Positions 32,565 to 40,835 of a stretch of DNA of 64,000 nt are shown one piece after another. Source of the DNA: [Bacillus] enclensis (lineage in GTDB: Bacteria; Bacillota; Bacilli; Bacillales; Bacillaceae_B); NCBI RefSeq assembly GCF_001456935.1, contig NZ_KQ758482.1, positions 476,249-540,248 of the forward strand, in the 5' to 3' direction. The position numbers and the translations under genes are program-made. Under the pieces are notes generated by a model that saw only the letters and a list, made by a program, of their open reading frames with translations, was not told the DNA's origin and searched no databases. Within the stretch, counting starts at the first letter, position 1. Each line of letters starts with the position of its first letter.

Positions 32565-33494
32565 TTAATACTTCACCAATACTTTCAAAGGGTTCATGCG
32601 TCCTTCTCCCAAATCTTCAAAACATCGGATCAACTCTTCCTTCCCGATGGTGAGTTCAAACAATTGATTGAGAACCGAGCCTCTGCTTTTCACATTTTCA
32701 AAATACCACAGGGAATGCTTACGGTAATTCCAGCCGTCACTCGAGCCTAAAATTCTTAATTCCTTCTCATAAAATTCAGGCTGGAGTTCAAAGATGTCCT
32801 TATTTCCGTCAGACAGGATGCATAGTCCAGCTTCAGGCAGAAGGGATATTTGCAGGCAATGAAATGCGGCATTGTTCCCTGAGCACTCCAAGCCGTAGTC
32901 ATAAAAATCCTTTGGGCATTCCGAGGTGTTTGGAAATACATCACTTGCCCCTATTTTTTCCGCTAAGTGCCCCCTGGTAGCGTTCGGTTCTACAACATCA
33001 ATGTGCTTCACATTCATATATTCCCTGAGAAAATAAACCGTCAGAATGCCCATAGTCCCCATTCCGGTCACCAATACTTTGTCTTCTTTGCCTGGATTTA
33101 GTTTCATTACTCCTTTTGCTGCGTCACATGACAATATGGTAAGCAGTGCATTGGTGTAATGGATATCTCTTGGAACTGGTAAGGCTTTATATTCTGGAAT
33201 GACCCCAAAATCTTTATGCCCGAAGGAAGCAATGACTCTATCTCCTTTTTTGAGCTTGGCAACCCCTTTACCGACCTCTATGATTTCACCATAGTTTTCA
33301 TACCCGGTTTCTTTAGGATAGACCGGCTGCCTCTCTGTGATGTCTGTTTCAAGATACTGCGGCAGTTCCGCTCCGATGCTGATCGCCCCTGCTATTGTTT
33401 TCACCAGGACTTCATCGTGTGCGAGCGGCGGTAATTCATTTTGTATCCATTTCAATTCTTTTTTACCAAGCAGCATAAGTGAGTTTTGTTTCAT
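32565..33494 (-). CDS. Zinc-binding-type alcohol dehydrogenase (MDR) family protein
   Basis: From the ATG at 33494 (AGGA 9 bp upstream) the chain has 309 residues. It has a GroES-like N-terminal part (YPKETGYENYGEIIEVGKGV, KKGDRVIASFG) and a Rossmann fold with VLVTGMGTMGILTVYFL. The structural and catalytic cysteines of classical zinc dehydrogenases are not clearly present, so the reaction is uncertain. The start overlaps the end region of the ASCH gene by few bases only; the two are close (11 bp) and likely co-transcribed. Confidence 0.82.
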   Translation of the reverse strand: MKQNSLMLLGKKELKWIQNELPPLAHDEVLVKTIAGAISIGAELPQYLETDITERQPVYPKETGYENYGEIIEVGKGVAKLKKGDRVIASFGHKDFGVIPEYKALPVPRDIHYTNALLTILSCDAAKGVMKLNPGKEDKVLVTGMGTMGILTVYFLREYMNVKHIDVVEPNATRGHLAEKIGASDVFPNTSECPKDFYDYGLECSGNNAAFHCLQISLLPEAGLCILSDGNKDIFELQPEFYEKELRILGSSDGWNYRKHSLWYFENVKSRGSVLNQLFELTIGKEELIRCFEDLGEGRMNPLKVLVKY

Positions 33495-33505
33495 TTTAAT
33501 CATTC

Positions 33506-33850
33506 CTATTCGGGCAGCCTGACCCAAATGACCGCACCCATCGGATGCTTATAAGGAACAGGCTGTTTATAGATCTTCGGATTATCAAGCACCCAGGCGT
33601 ACGTTCTTTTGTATGGCAGTACAGAAGCAGCTTCACTTTCCACACCGTGGAATCTTCTGCTTTCCTGGTACTCTGTTAAATTCAACTCTTTACTATCAAT
33701 GAGATCGACTTCGCCATAGACCATGCCCGAACCGCTTTTGATCAGCGCAATCTTCCCGCGGTTTTTTGTGTTCGATCCCCTTATTTCCCACGTTTTCTTT
33801 CCTTCAAAGATCCTATCGATCCAGGGTGATTTAATGATGAGTGCATTCAT
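33506..33850 (-). CDS. ASCH-domain protein
   Basis: 114 residues starting MNALIIKSPWIDRIFEGKKT followed by WEIRG, then GKIALIKSGSGMVYGEVDL and a late KHPMGAVIWVRL. This is the ASCH fold, a PUA-like RNA-binding domain often tied to translation or, as in YqfB, to N4-acetylcytidine amidohydrolase activity. ATG at 33850 with GGAGAGCTCCC upstream. It heads a short run with the MDR gene. Confidence 0.85.
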   Translation of the reverse strand: MNALIIKSPWIDRIFEGKKTWEIRGSNTKNRGKIALIKSGSGMVYGEVDLIDSKELNLTEYQESRRFHGVESEAASVLPYKRTYAWVLDNPKIYKQPVPYKHPMGAVIWVRLPE

Positions 33851-33879
33851 GGGAGCTCTCCTTTTTTAGATGATTAACT

Positions 33880-34461
33880 TCACCGATTATATTGAACTTC
33901 GAGAAACCCGGTTTCCTTAGGGAAATCTTTTCTGCTAAGCTCTCTGCCGGTGATAAACTGGCGGTAGGAAGTAATCGTCCCGTCATGGGAAACTATATAT
34001 ATTCGATGATTCCCGAACGATTTACACCATTCCAGAAAATCTTTCGCCAGTATCTGAAACTCTGTATCCGGCAATGTGTTTATCCCTTTTTCCCACCATT
34101 CCCCTGCACGTTCTTCCTCCACATGAAAGTCTGGAAAATCTTCTCTTATTTTGTCTTTAGTGAGTATTTGATCACAGGGCAGGGTCACCCATTCTGGATT
34201 CTGGGGAAACATTCTTGGTGATACGAGGGGACTGACTATTTTCTTGCATGCCGTGTCTTCACTCCAGATTTGAGCGGTTTGCAGTGTTCTTCTAACCGGG
34301 CTGATGATCAGGACATCGGAGTGGGTTAAAGAAAAATTCCTTTTCAGCTCCTTTGCTTGGTTGATTCCCTCAAAGGTTAAGGAAGGATCTGAAGTATGTA
34401 AGCTGTCAGGTACATCCAGGGTGTGTTCACCTTGTCCATGTCTAATAAATAGTAATTCCAT
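33880..34461 (-). CDS. Histidine phosphatase (phosphoglycerate-mutase-like)
   Basis: 193 residues with the catalytic LLFIRHGQGEHTLD at the start, SPVRRTLQTAQIW, and the second catalytic His in IYIVSHDGTITSYRQ. Complete, unlike the related gene at 21376. Such enzymes remove phosphate from small metabolites. ATG follows GGAGGATTAA. It lies between the ASCH and GNAT genes in a dense minus-strand run. Confidence 0.9.
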   Translation of the reverse strand: MELLFIRHGQGEHTLDVPDSLHTSDPSLTFEGINQAKELKRNFSLTHSDVLIISPVRRTLQTAQIWSEDTACKKIVSPLVSPRMFPQNPEWVTLPCDQILTKDKIREDFPDFHVEEERAGEWWEKGINTLPDTEFQILAKDFLEWCKSFGNHRIYIVSHDGTITSYRQFITGRELSRKDFPKETGFLEVQYNR

Positions 34462-34483
34462 TTAATCCTCCAAATAAAAAACG

Positions 34484-35083
34484 TTAGATTGATAGGTTTA
34501 AAATATATCTGTTTCCATTATTTCCACTAAAATAATCTTCTTGCAGAATCCCGTAAACCGCACAATCCTTATATTGATTCTTCGAATTCCGGATCATATC
34601 CCGGATTGTTCCTTCCTGCATCATCCCGGCTTTGTTCATGATTCTCCCGGATGCAGGATTATCTGTGTTATGAGCAGCAGAAATCTTATGCAGTTTCATT
34701 TTAGTGAAACCGAATTCCACAACTGCCCTCAATGCTTCTGTGCCATAGCCTTTGTTCCACCACCGGTATCCTAGCGAATAACTGACCTCACAATTTCCCG
34801 TAGCTTCTTCCATATCATATAAATCAATCTCGCCTATCAGTTCTCCGCTTTCCTTAAGCTTTATTGCCCAATAGCAGAACTCTTCACTTTCATAGTCTGA
34901 AAGAATCCGATTCACCCGCTCCTTTGTTTCTGAAACGGATTGATGCGCGGCACTCACCCGGTTGTCTGACACCCGTTCGTCAGAGAGCCAGTTGTCAAAT
35001 GCGGCCAGAGTATCAGTAAGCGTGAACTTTTGCAGCAATAATCGTTCTGTTTCTATAGAAGGAGTTCCATAATAAATAATCAT
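34484..35083 (-). CDS. GNAT-family acetyltransferase, RimJ/RimL-like
   Basis: 199 residues starting TPSIETERLLLQKFTLTD, the usual beginning of ribosomal-protein-type acetyltransferases. Motif A is VSYSLGYRWWNKGYGTEALR and the helix after it VVEFGFTKMKLHKISAAHNT, ending with NKAGMMQEGTIRD. It may acetylate protein N-termini or small molecules. ATG behind GAGGTGCTGA. It lies 22 bp upstream of the phosphatase gene. Confidence 0.9.
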   Translation of the reverse strand: MIIYYGTPSIETERLLLQKFTLTDTLAAFDNWLSDERVSDNRVSAAHQSVSETKERVNRILSDYESEEFCYWAIKLKESGELIGEIDLYDMEEATGNCEVSYSLGYRWWNKGYGTEALRAVVEFGFTKMKLHKISAAHNTDNPASGRIMNKAGMMQEGTIRDMIRNSKNQYKDCAVYGILQEDYFSGNNGNRYILNLSI

Positions 35084-35091
35084 TCAGCACC

Positions 35092-35826
35092 TCAAATTAA
35101 ACGTTTAATGGCTTCAACTACAACCATGGGCTCGTCATACTGAATATAGTGAGCACTGTTTTCAGCGAGAATAAACCGGCTGTTTGTCGATATGGTAAGC
35201 AGCTCCTTTTGCATATTGTTCCAGAGCTGTTGTGAGGAGGCAGAATAATGAGCTTTCTTCCCGGCTGCAATGACGGCCAAAGGGATATTGAGCTGCTTCC
35301 TTGATTTCTTAACCAATTTTAAACTCTCTATAAATTCTTTATAATTGCTTTCATAAACGAACTGATCCTTATATGCTTTTTGAAACTCAGCCGGCATAGT
35401 AGGAAGGAAATCTTCTCTATAATCCTCCGGTGTGGAGTCGACTAAAATCAACCCGCTGACTTTTTCAGGGTACTTGGTTGCAAACAATCTCATATTCACC
35501 CCGCCAAATGAATGGCCAACGAGTAAATATGGCGGATGTATGTTCATTTCCGTGAGCATTTCTTTTAACTCATCAACCATATTGTCACTTGTTCGCGGGG
35601 TTGAACTCTTTTCACTGTTACCAAGCCCCGCCCGGTCATACAGAATAACTCCTGTTTCTTCAGCAATAACTGGGGCGATGTTTTCCCACGTTTTAGAATA
35701 GTCTCCGTATCCTGCGTCCATCACTACCGTTGGTTTCCATTTCTGTTCTCCGAATACTTTCACACAAATATTGAAGTGTTTTACTTTTACATATTTTTCT
35801 TCAAAAAGGCAGTCCGACATTTTCAT
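35092..35826 (-). CDS. Alpha/beta hydrolase
   Basis: 244 residues from the ATG at 35826 (AAAGGAATTC upstream). Nucleophile elbow LLVGHSFGGVNMRLFA; acid region VDSTPEDY or near IAAGKK; final His in ENSAHYIQYDEP. Very similar in layout to the protein at 53409 (shared PPYLLVGHSFGGVN, RLFA, YPE.V). It is a cytoplasmic esterase-like hydrolase of unknown substrate. Upstream codons to 35925 overlap the Nudix gene and are rejected. 8 bp separate it from the GNAT gene. Confidence 0.87.
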   Translation of the reverse strand: MKMSDCLFEEKYVKVKHFNICVKVFGEQKWKPTVVMDAGYGDYSKTWENIAPVIAEETGVILYDRAGLGNSEKSSTPRTSDNMVDELKEMLTEMNIHPPYLLVGHSFGGVNMRLFATKYPEKVSGLILVDSTPEDYREDFLPTMPAEFQKAYKDQFVYESNYKEFIESLKLVKKSRKQLNIPLAVIAAGKKAHYSASSQQLWNNMQKELLTISTNSRFILAENSAHYIQYDEPMVVVEAIKRLI

Positions 35827-35900
35827 AGAATTCCTTTCTTCAACCTGTACTTTGTAAATTCTCTTTGTAAGATTGTGAACGTTAAGTAAGCCAAACCCTG

Positions 35901-36305
35901 TCAACCTATAATTAAATCGCTGCAACCTAAAATCGTCTGCACATCTTCCGGATACATGTGGTCCAAGTCATGTAGATTAGATAATGACTTCCAGGCTGCT
36001 TCACTAATTGTTTCATCCGGATCATTGATACCTGCACTATCACCCAGCTTTTCCACTTTAAAATAATGGGTTCTCACTTTGATTCCTTTTAATACGGTCT
36101 CTTTAATAGTCAGTTTCTCGAGGATCCTGACCTCATACCCTGTCTCTTCTTTCACTTCCCTTATGCAGCAATCTTCAGGCGTCTCTCCTATTTCAATACC
36201 GCCTGACGGAATGGCCCATCTATCACTATCATTGCCCCGAACCATAAGGACTTCATTACGCTCGTTGATGCAGATTGCTGCAGATCCAAACCATTGTTTC
36301 ATCAT
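35901..36305 (-). CDS. Nudix hydrolase
   Basis: 134 residues with a perfect Nudix box, GGIEIGETPEDCCIREVKEE followed by TGYE. WFGSAAICINERNEVLMVRG opens the fold. It cleaves nucleoside-diphosphate-linked compounds; the exact substrate is not predictable. Start at one of two adjacent ATGs behind GAGGTGAC. It is the first gene before the hydrolase-GNAT-phosphatase series. Confidence 0.92.
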   Translation of the reverse strand: MMKQWFGSAAICINERNEVLMVRGNDSDRWAIPSGGIEIGETPEDCCIREVKEETGYEVRILEKLTIKETVLKGIKVRTHYFKVEKLGDSAGINDPDETISEAAWKSLSNLHDLDHMYPEDVQTILGCSDLIIG

Positions 36306-36348
36306 GTCACCTCGATATATCTAATAAGTTAAATTTTACCACAACCAT

Positions 36349-36867
36349 TCAGGGTTTTCTGATGATTCTTTGTTTACCGTCACCATCCCTTTCGATTTTC
36401 CAGTCCTTTTCCATAATGATGAAATTGTAATCTTCACCTCTGATTGTGTTCTCAAAGTCTCCTTTTCTTTTAAAACCTGCTTGTTCATAAACATGGATGG
36501 CGCGTTTATTGAATTCCGCGACCGCCAACTCCAAATGGTTATACCCTATTAATCTTCTTCCCTGTTCGATGATGGATTGTATAAATTCGAGTCCATTTCC
36601 TTTTCCTGTTAGATCAGGCCTCATTTGAACGCCAACAGCTATTATTTCTTCCGATGGGTCTCCCACCTCAAAGAATTCGCAGTTGCCGAGCAATTCTCCT
36701 TGACCATCCACAACTGAATACATTTGGTCGGTATTGACACTTTGGAGGAAGCCTTTTATTTTTTCCTCCTGAATGTTATTATCGTAAAATGAATACACTC
36801 CTTCATAAGTCCACGTAATGAATTCAGCCACATCTTCCTGAGTTCTCTTCCTGATTGTATAACCCAT
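36349..36867 (-). CDS. GNAT-family N-acetyltransferase
   Basis: 172 residues: IRKRTQEDVAEFITWTYEG start, motif A VGVQMRPDLTGKGNGLEFIQ and C-terminal FNKRAIHVYEQAGFKRKGDF. In motif A the usual Q/RxxGxG/A is TGKGNG, which still fits. ATG behind GGGTGAGATTGG. Acceptor unknown. It lies 44 bp upstream of the Nudix gene. Confidence 0.88.
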   Translation of the reverse strand: MGYTIRKRTQEDVAEFITWTYEGVYSFYDNNIQEEKIKGFLQSVNTDQMYSVVDGQGELLGNCEFFEVGDPSEEIIAVGVQMRPDLTGKGNGLEFIQSIIEQGRRLIGYNHLELAVAEFNKRAIHVYEQAGFKRKGDFENTIRGEDYNFIIMEKDWKIERDGDGKQRIIRKP

Positions 36868-36960
36868 CTACCAATCTCACCCTTTCATTTCATTACTTCC
36901 ATTTTATAGCATCCGGTTATATCTCGCTCCCTAAAGTCCTGTTATGTAGTGATAATGAGC

Positions 36961-36998
36961 AAAAAAAATGCCTTATGCTTTATCTCTGCATAAGACAC
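36961..36998 (-). terminator. Terminator after the CD3324-family gene
   Basis: On the minus strand GTCTTATGC and GCATAAGGC pair around AGAGATAAA, followed by ATTTTTTTT. It begins 10 bp after the stop codon at 37008. Confidence 0.85.
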
Positions 36999-37007
36999 TC
37001 CTCATAA

Positions 37008-37280
37008 TCACTTATTCTTTTCTTTGTAGATAATCCTCTCGATGCTCTTGAGAGATAGGTGGTACACTTCAGCCAGTTTCGCTTTTGAAGCACCATTAAT
37101 GTAACGCCTATAAATCATTTGATCTCTCTCTTTAAAAGCTTGCCTTGTCCCATTTTTCTCTCCCCAGGAAAGCTGACTTCCTCTTTTCCTCGGGATGTAA
37201 ACATAATCCCCGTCAATATATTCCTGGATGATCTGCACTAATTCTTTCGGCAGTACATCGCTTGCCTTTTTATATCCCAT
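37008..37280 (-). CDS. CD3324-family (helix-turn-helix) protein
   Basis: 90 residues beginning GYKKASDVLPKELVQIIQEY, then VYIPRKRG and a helix-turn-helix near the end (SKAKLAEVYHLSLKSIERII). This is the pattern annotated as CD3324 family in clostridia and bacilli, a small probable DNA-binding protein. Complete. AGGG-type ribosome site before the ATG. Its own terminator follows. Role unknown. Confidence 0.8.
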   Translation of the reverse strand: MGYKKASDVLPKELVQIIQEYIDGDYVYIPRKRGSQLSWGEKNGTRQAFKERDQMIYRRYINGASKAKLAEVYHLSLKSIERIIYKEKNK

Positions 37281-37421
37281 AAACGTCCCTGCTTTCTCAT
37301 AAAATGTATAAGAAACAGCAAAGACCGCTCTCTACTCACTTTCCAGCAGCCTCTGCCACTAGCGAGTGAATATCTTTAGGTTTGGATACTTTCCCATTTT
37401 GTCTAACCTCCTCCCATTTGT

Positions 37422-38057
37422 TTACCTTCTAAATTCTAAAGTCAATCCCTCTCCCACCAGGGATGACTGCTTGAGCAATTCTTTACTCACTGTGTCGATC
37501 CAGTAATATTGCAAGGTTTCCCCGAAGTATGTCTTCACTTTCCATGCATCGACGAATTCGCCTGGACCTTTTTTACTACGTTCCTCTTCTGCTACGCTAA
37601 TCCTGACAGTAACCTCAGAGTCTGATACGGCATTGAATCCATTAAAATCCAATGTATACCTGCTTCTTAACGGCAAGGCCCTTAAGATCATCTCCACGGA
37701 AAAAGTATCATAACAACTTGGAAGCGTTTTGTTATATTGCTTTCCCTCTTTTTCTATACTCACCGTGTTATCCCCATAACTTGCTTTTACACTTTGGACA
37801 TCATCTATGTAATCAGTAAAAGAAACGGGTTTGAAAGAAGCCTTTTCAACAATCGTGATACTTTTTCGATTCCCTAATATGTCGGAAGTTAAAGCCTGCT
37901 CTCTTTCAATGACCTCCTTTCCATCCCTTAAACCAAATTTTATTGTTTCTGTAGTAAAACCTGCCCTTGTTTCATTGCCGTTTTCAATTAGAAATACCTC
38001 TTTTTTATCTGTTTCTTCTTTTAATGCATTGCCGTCTATACCAATAAGATCAGGCAT
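37422..38057 (-). CDS. Uncharacterised cytoplasmic protein
   Basis: 211 residues without signal or membrane segments. Mostly beta: TTETIKFGLRDGKEVIEREQ, KASFKPVSFTDYIDDVQSVK, SRYTLDFNGFNAVSDSEVTV, KTYFGETLQYYWIDTVSKEL. The arrangement recalls DUF3108-like or outer-surface-type beta sheets that check a sugar or lipid, but without a signal. ATG behind GAGGAGCGGGG. I do not recognise the family. Confidence 0.65.
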   Translation of the reverse strand: MPDLIGIDGNALKEETDKKEVFLIENGNETRAGFTTETIKFGLRDGKEVIEREQALTSDILGNRKSITIVEKASFKPVSFTDYIDDVQSVKASYGDNTVSIEKEGKQYNKTLPSCYDTFSVEMILRALPLRSRYTLDFNGFNAVSDSEVTVRISVAEEERSKKGPGEFVDAWKVKTYFGETLQYYWIDTVSKELLKQSSLVGEGLTLEFRR

Positions 38058-38197
38058 TTACCCCGCTCCTCTTCATGCTATGGATAGAAATCCGTCATTA
38101 ATTTATCAAAAGAATGAATTTCAGGATTAAATCTGATAGCTCAAACTGAATTGATAAATCTCATTAATAAAGGCTTTGAAATCAAATCAACGCTTAT

Positions 38198-38224
38198 AAA
38201 GCAATCCTATTCGATTTAGACGAT
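38198..38224 (+). pseudogene. Possible remnant of a HAD hydrolase N-terminus
   Basis: The plus strand reads KAILFDLDD, the exact motif I context that opens HAD hydrolases, then soon ends in a stop (PPPGFSH). No ribosome site or continuing frame exists, so if real it is a decayed fragment of an otherwise lost gene. A chance match of nine residues cannot be ruled out. The rest of the 38058-38253 gap shows nothing. Confidence 0.3.
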
Positions 38225-38253
38225 CCCCCTCCTGGATTTTCACACTAAATGTC

Positions 38254-38676
38254 TTAAGTTGCTGCTGAAAACAGTCTTCCTTTAACTAAATTCACCTGCT
38301 CAATCATATGTCCAATATTCCCTTCTCCGGCATACAAGGACATATCATAGAAGTTCTGATCCAAACCAGACCAATAGAGTATATTTTCATCCCCTGAAAC
38401 CGATACATTCCGGTTCAGTCTGCCGACATACACTTCTACAAAACATTTTAGATGGTAGTACGTAAAATCCATTAAATGATGAAGAGTAACATCCTCGGCG
38501 GTTATAGAAGTTTCTTCTAATAATTCTCTATAAGCAGCCTCCAGCCCTGTTTCTCCTTCTTCAATTTTCCCGCCGACTAAATTACGCAGTCCCTTGTACG
38601 GTTCTTTCAGCCTCTCACACATTAACAGCTTGGTCATTTCTTTGTCGTAAATCATTAAGACGTTGTAGCCTTGCAT
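38254..38676 (-). CDS. Nudix hydrolase (8-oxo-dGTPase-like)
   Basis: 140 residues with the box GGKIEEGETGLEAAYRELLE followed by ETSI. The start (YNVLMIYDKEMTKLLMCERL) and the CFVEVYVG stretch are like small MutT-type proteins. Complete. ATG follows AGGAAGTGATC. It lies just downstream of the Nif3-like gene. Confidence 0.9.
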   Translation of the reverse strand: MQGYNVLMIYDKEMTKLLMCERLKEPYKGLRNLVGGKIEEGETGLEAAYRELLEETSITAEDVTLHHLMDFTYYHLKCFVEVYVGRLNRNVSVSGDENILYWSGLDQNFYDMSLYAGEGNIGHMIEQVNLVKGRLFSAAT

Positions 38677-38704
38677 TTGATCACTTCCTAATTAATAATG
38701 TTGT

Positions 38705-39619
38705 TTACAGCCACCAATCCTTTTGCGGAATCAAATTAATAGTTTCCAGATCAAAATTCTCCTCAAACCAAGGAGCCATCAATGTTTTCTTCACTAAATA
38801 TTCAGAAGCAGCATGGGAAACTCCAATCAAAGACATGTTTGTTTGACTGGCGTACTCAATAACTTCTTCAAACCTATTCCTCCCATAATCGTTATCGATA
38901 TGGCAGTGGATTTCCCCAGAGATATATGCATCTGCCCCTTTGTCTTCAGCGAGCTTCATCCATTGAGTTTTGTCGCCGCAGCCGGCAACGATGGCCACTT
39001 TATTAATCTCTTTTTTCCGTCCCTCAAAATCCACATAAGGGACATCGAAAATACGTTTGAGATTATCGCTTAAGTCTTCAGACTTGGTAGGTTGAACATT
39101 GCCAATGATACCTATATAACCGTATTTTTCGTCATGGATGAACCTGTCTGTAATATCCACATTTAATGCTTCCGCAATCGCGTGGCTTGTCCCCAACGAT
39201 CCGTGATAGTCCATCGGAATATGGCATGTGTAAACGGATAGTCCCTTGCTTATGATTTGATCCAACAGCGATTCTTCAATTGGAACGAATCCCCTTCCCC
39301 ACTGTCCATTCGGATCACCGGACTCCATCAATATAGGATGATGCATAAAGAGCAGGTCTCCGGATTCCCCTTTTTCAATAAACCTTTCTAAAACATGTTT
39401 TGTTGGGAAAACGGCCAAAAAGATATTCTTCACTTTCGGTGAACCTTTTATCATCAAGCCATTGAAAAACTCATTGAATTCCGGCTCGAATTTTTTTCTC
39501 CAATCAAATTTCCCTTCATATACCTGAGGGATATATCTGCTGAAAGCAGGGTCTTTGCCGAAGTTTTTAATTTTGAATGTTTCATCCAGTTGGTGAACGA
39601 TATTTAGTAGATTTTCCAA
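38705..39619 (-). CDS. Nif3-like dinuclear metal centre protein
   Basis: From the TTG at 39619 (AAAAGGAG 7 bp upstream) the protein has 304 residues. The metal ligands of the Nif3/YqfO/GTP-cyclohydrolase-I-type-2 family are seen: LLFMHHPI, SVYTCHIPMDYHG, AIVAGCGDKTQ and DAYISGEIHCH. These proteins form toroid hexamers with two metals; the reaction is not settled. It is shorter than the insert-bearing YqfO (~370). The frame upstream of 39619 is rejected for lack of a site. Confidence 0.87.
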   Translation of the reverse strand: MENLLNIVHQLDETFKIKNFGKDPAFSRYIPQVYEGKFDWRKKFEPEFNEFFNGLMIKGSPKVKNIFLAVFPTKHVLERFIEKGESGDLLFMHHPILMESGDPNGQWGRGFVPIEESLLDQIISKGLSVYTCHIPMDYHGSLGTSHAIAEALNVDITDRFIHDEKYGYIGIIGNVQPTKSEDLSDNLKRIFDVPYVDFEGRKKEINKVAIVAGCGDKTQWMKLAEDKGADAYISGEIHCHIDNDYGRNRFEEVIEYASQTNMSLIGVSHAASEYLVKKTLMAPWFEENFDLETINLIPQKDWWL

Positions 39620-39711
39620 TGTCGGGCTCCTTTTTGATAAAAAAATAGACTTGTTTTTCAACTTTCCTCTTCCATTAAACTTCATCAATTTCACAAGAAA
39701 TTTAATATCCT

Positions 39712-40374
39712 TTACAGAGTTCGACGATGAGTTTTTATAATCTCTGCATATTGCGTATCCCCCAACCCGTACTCTTTAAATCTCCTGATTAAATCAGACA
39801 CAAGTTCGGTTACCGGGACATCCGGGTGTTCCTGAATATATACCATAAGATCGCTATCTTTCTTAAGATAATCCAAATAAAGATGAATCCCTTTGTTTAA
39901 AGGAGGCGGATGGACATCCACAGGGATTGTTTGATGAATCATCACTTCTTTGTACAGTGAATCAAATCCTTTTGCCTTCAAGCTATAAGAATCCACAGGT
40001 TGAAAACGATTGCCGACAATGTTTAGATCGATCGGACCTCTATAATCGGATTGGTCCAACCAGGCAAGGATGGTCAGCAGATTCATCTGGCAGAACATGT
40101 CCTCGTCGAACCAAAGGCTGAGACGGTCAAATTCCCCGTTGAAGAGAGGCTGCAATGGCTTCAGGGTGATGTCAGCATATTGAGTTGGTGTGACTTGATG
40201 CACCTGCGCCCGAATGTTGTTGAATTCATCTGAAAAAACTACCTCGCATGTGTCCCCGTAACACATGGCCTCATTAAATGGGATCATTAGGTCAGAATCA
40301 AGAAACTTAGTTTGTTTGAAATGCTTGTGCATTTCTGTTCCGTTTAGAACGTGCAGGGTTTCTTTTGAAGCCAC
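39712..40374 (-). CDS. DUF1835-like protein
   Basis: 220 residues opening with ETLHVLNGTEMHKHFKQTKF and MIPFNEAMCYGDTCEV, the LHVLNGD ... EALCxGP type of start of the DUF1835 family; later LSLWFDEDMFCQMNLLTILA and a C-terminal winged-helix-like tail. Its function is unknown. GTG start behind GGAGGGATC. It heads a minus-strand group with the Nif3 and Nudix genes. Confidence 0.7.
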   Translation of the reverse strand: MASKETLHVLNGTEMHKHFKQTKFLDSDLMIPFNEAMCYGDTCEVVFSDEFNNIRAQVHQVTPTQYADITLKPLQPLFNGEFDRLSLWFDEDMFCQMNLLTILAWLDQSDYRGPIDLNIVGNRFQPVDSYSLKAKGFDSLYKEVMIHQTIPVDVHPPPLNKGIHLYLDYLKKDSDLMVYIQEHPDVPVTELVSDLIRRFKEYGLGDTQYAEIIKTHRRTL

Positions 40375-40835
40375 ATAGATCCCTCCTGATTTTTTATTGA
40401 ATGATGGTTGGCAATAGTGCCGTTCGCTTCACATTCTATATTTTACCATATCACTATAGTCTTAGATTAAATCTCTTTTTTTTGCTTTGCAGCCACCCTG
40501 CTAATTTCGTCCCTGAAAAATCTTATAAATCAGGTTGGGAAAATCTAGGTCTATATGCCCGTTAAAAAAGCTTGATCAGCCTCTGTTTCATGAAAATTTT
40601 CCTCACTTCCATTCAAATTGCAAATTCTTATCATATATATTCCACTTTTTTACTTTTATAAGAATTTTCAACCTATTCTGTTAATGACTAAATATTGTTA
40701 CAATTCGGTTTGTAAGAATCTCTACATAGTTTTTGGTCTAGATGATTCTTGGCAATATACCAGAGCGGGGAGGCGAACTTTTTTAGGGAGAAAGAAGAAG
40801 GTTTGTTAGCAAACAAAATGGAGAGGATGTTGTAA
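40375..40835. other. Intergenic region upstream of the protease gene
   Basis: This AT-rich 460-bp stretch separates divergent genes. I see possible -10 elements (TACAAT near 40697) without a good -35, and a small hairpin GTTTGTTAGCAAAC just before the protease ribosome site (AGAGGATG). No reliable operator or riboswitch was found. Confidence 0.4.
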
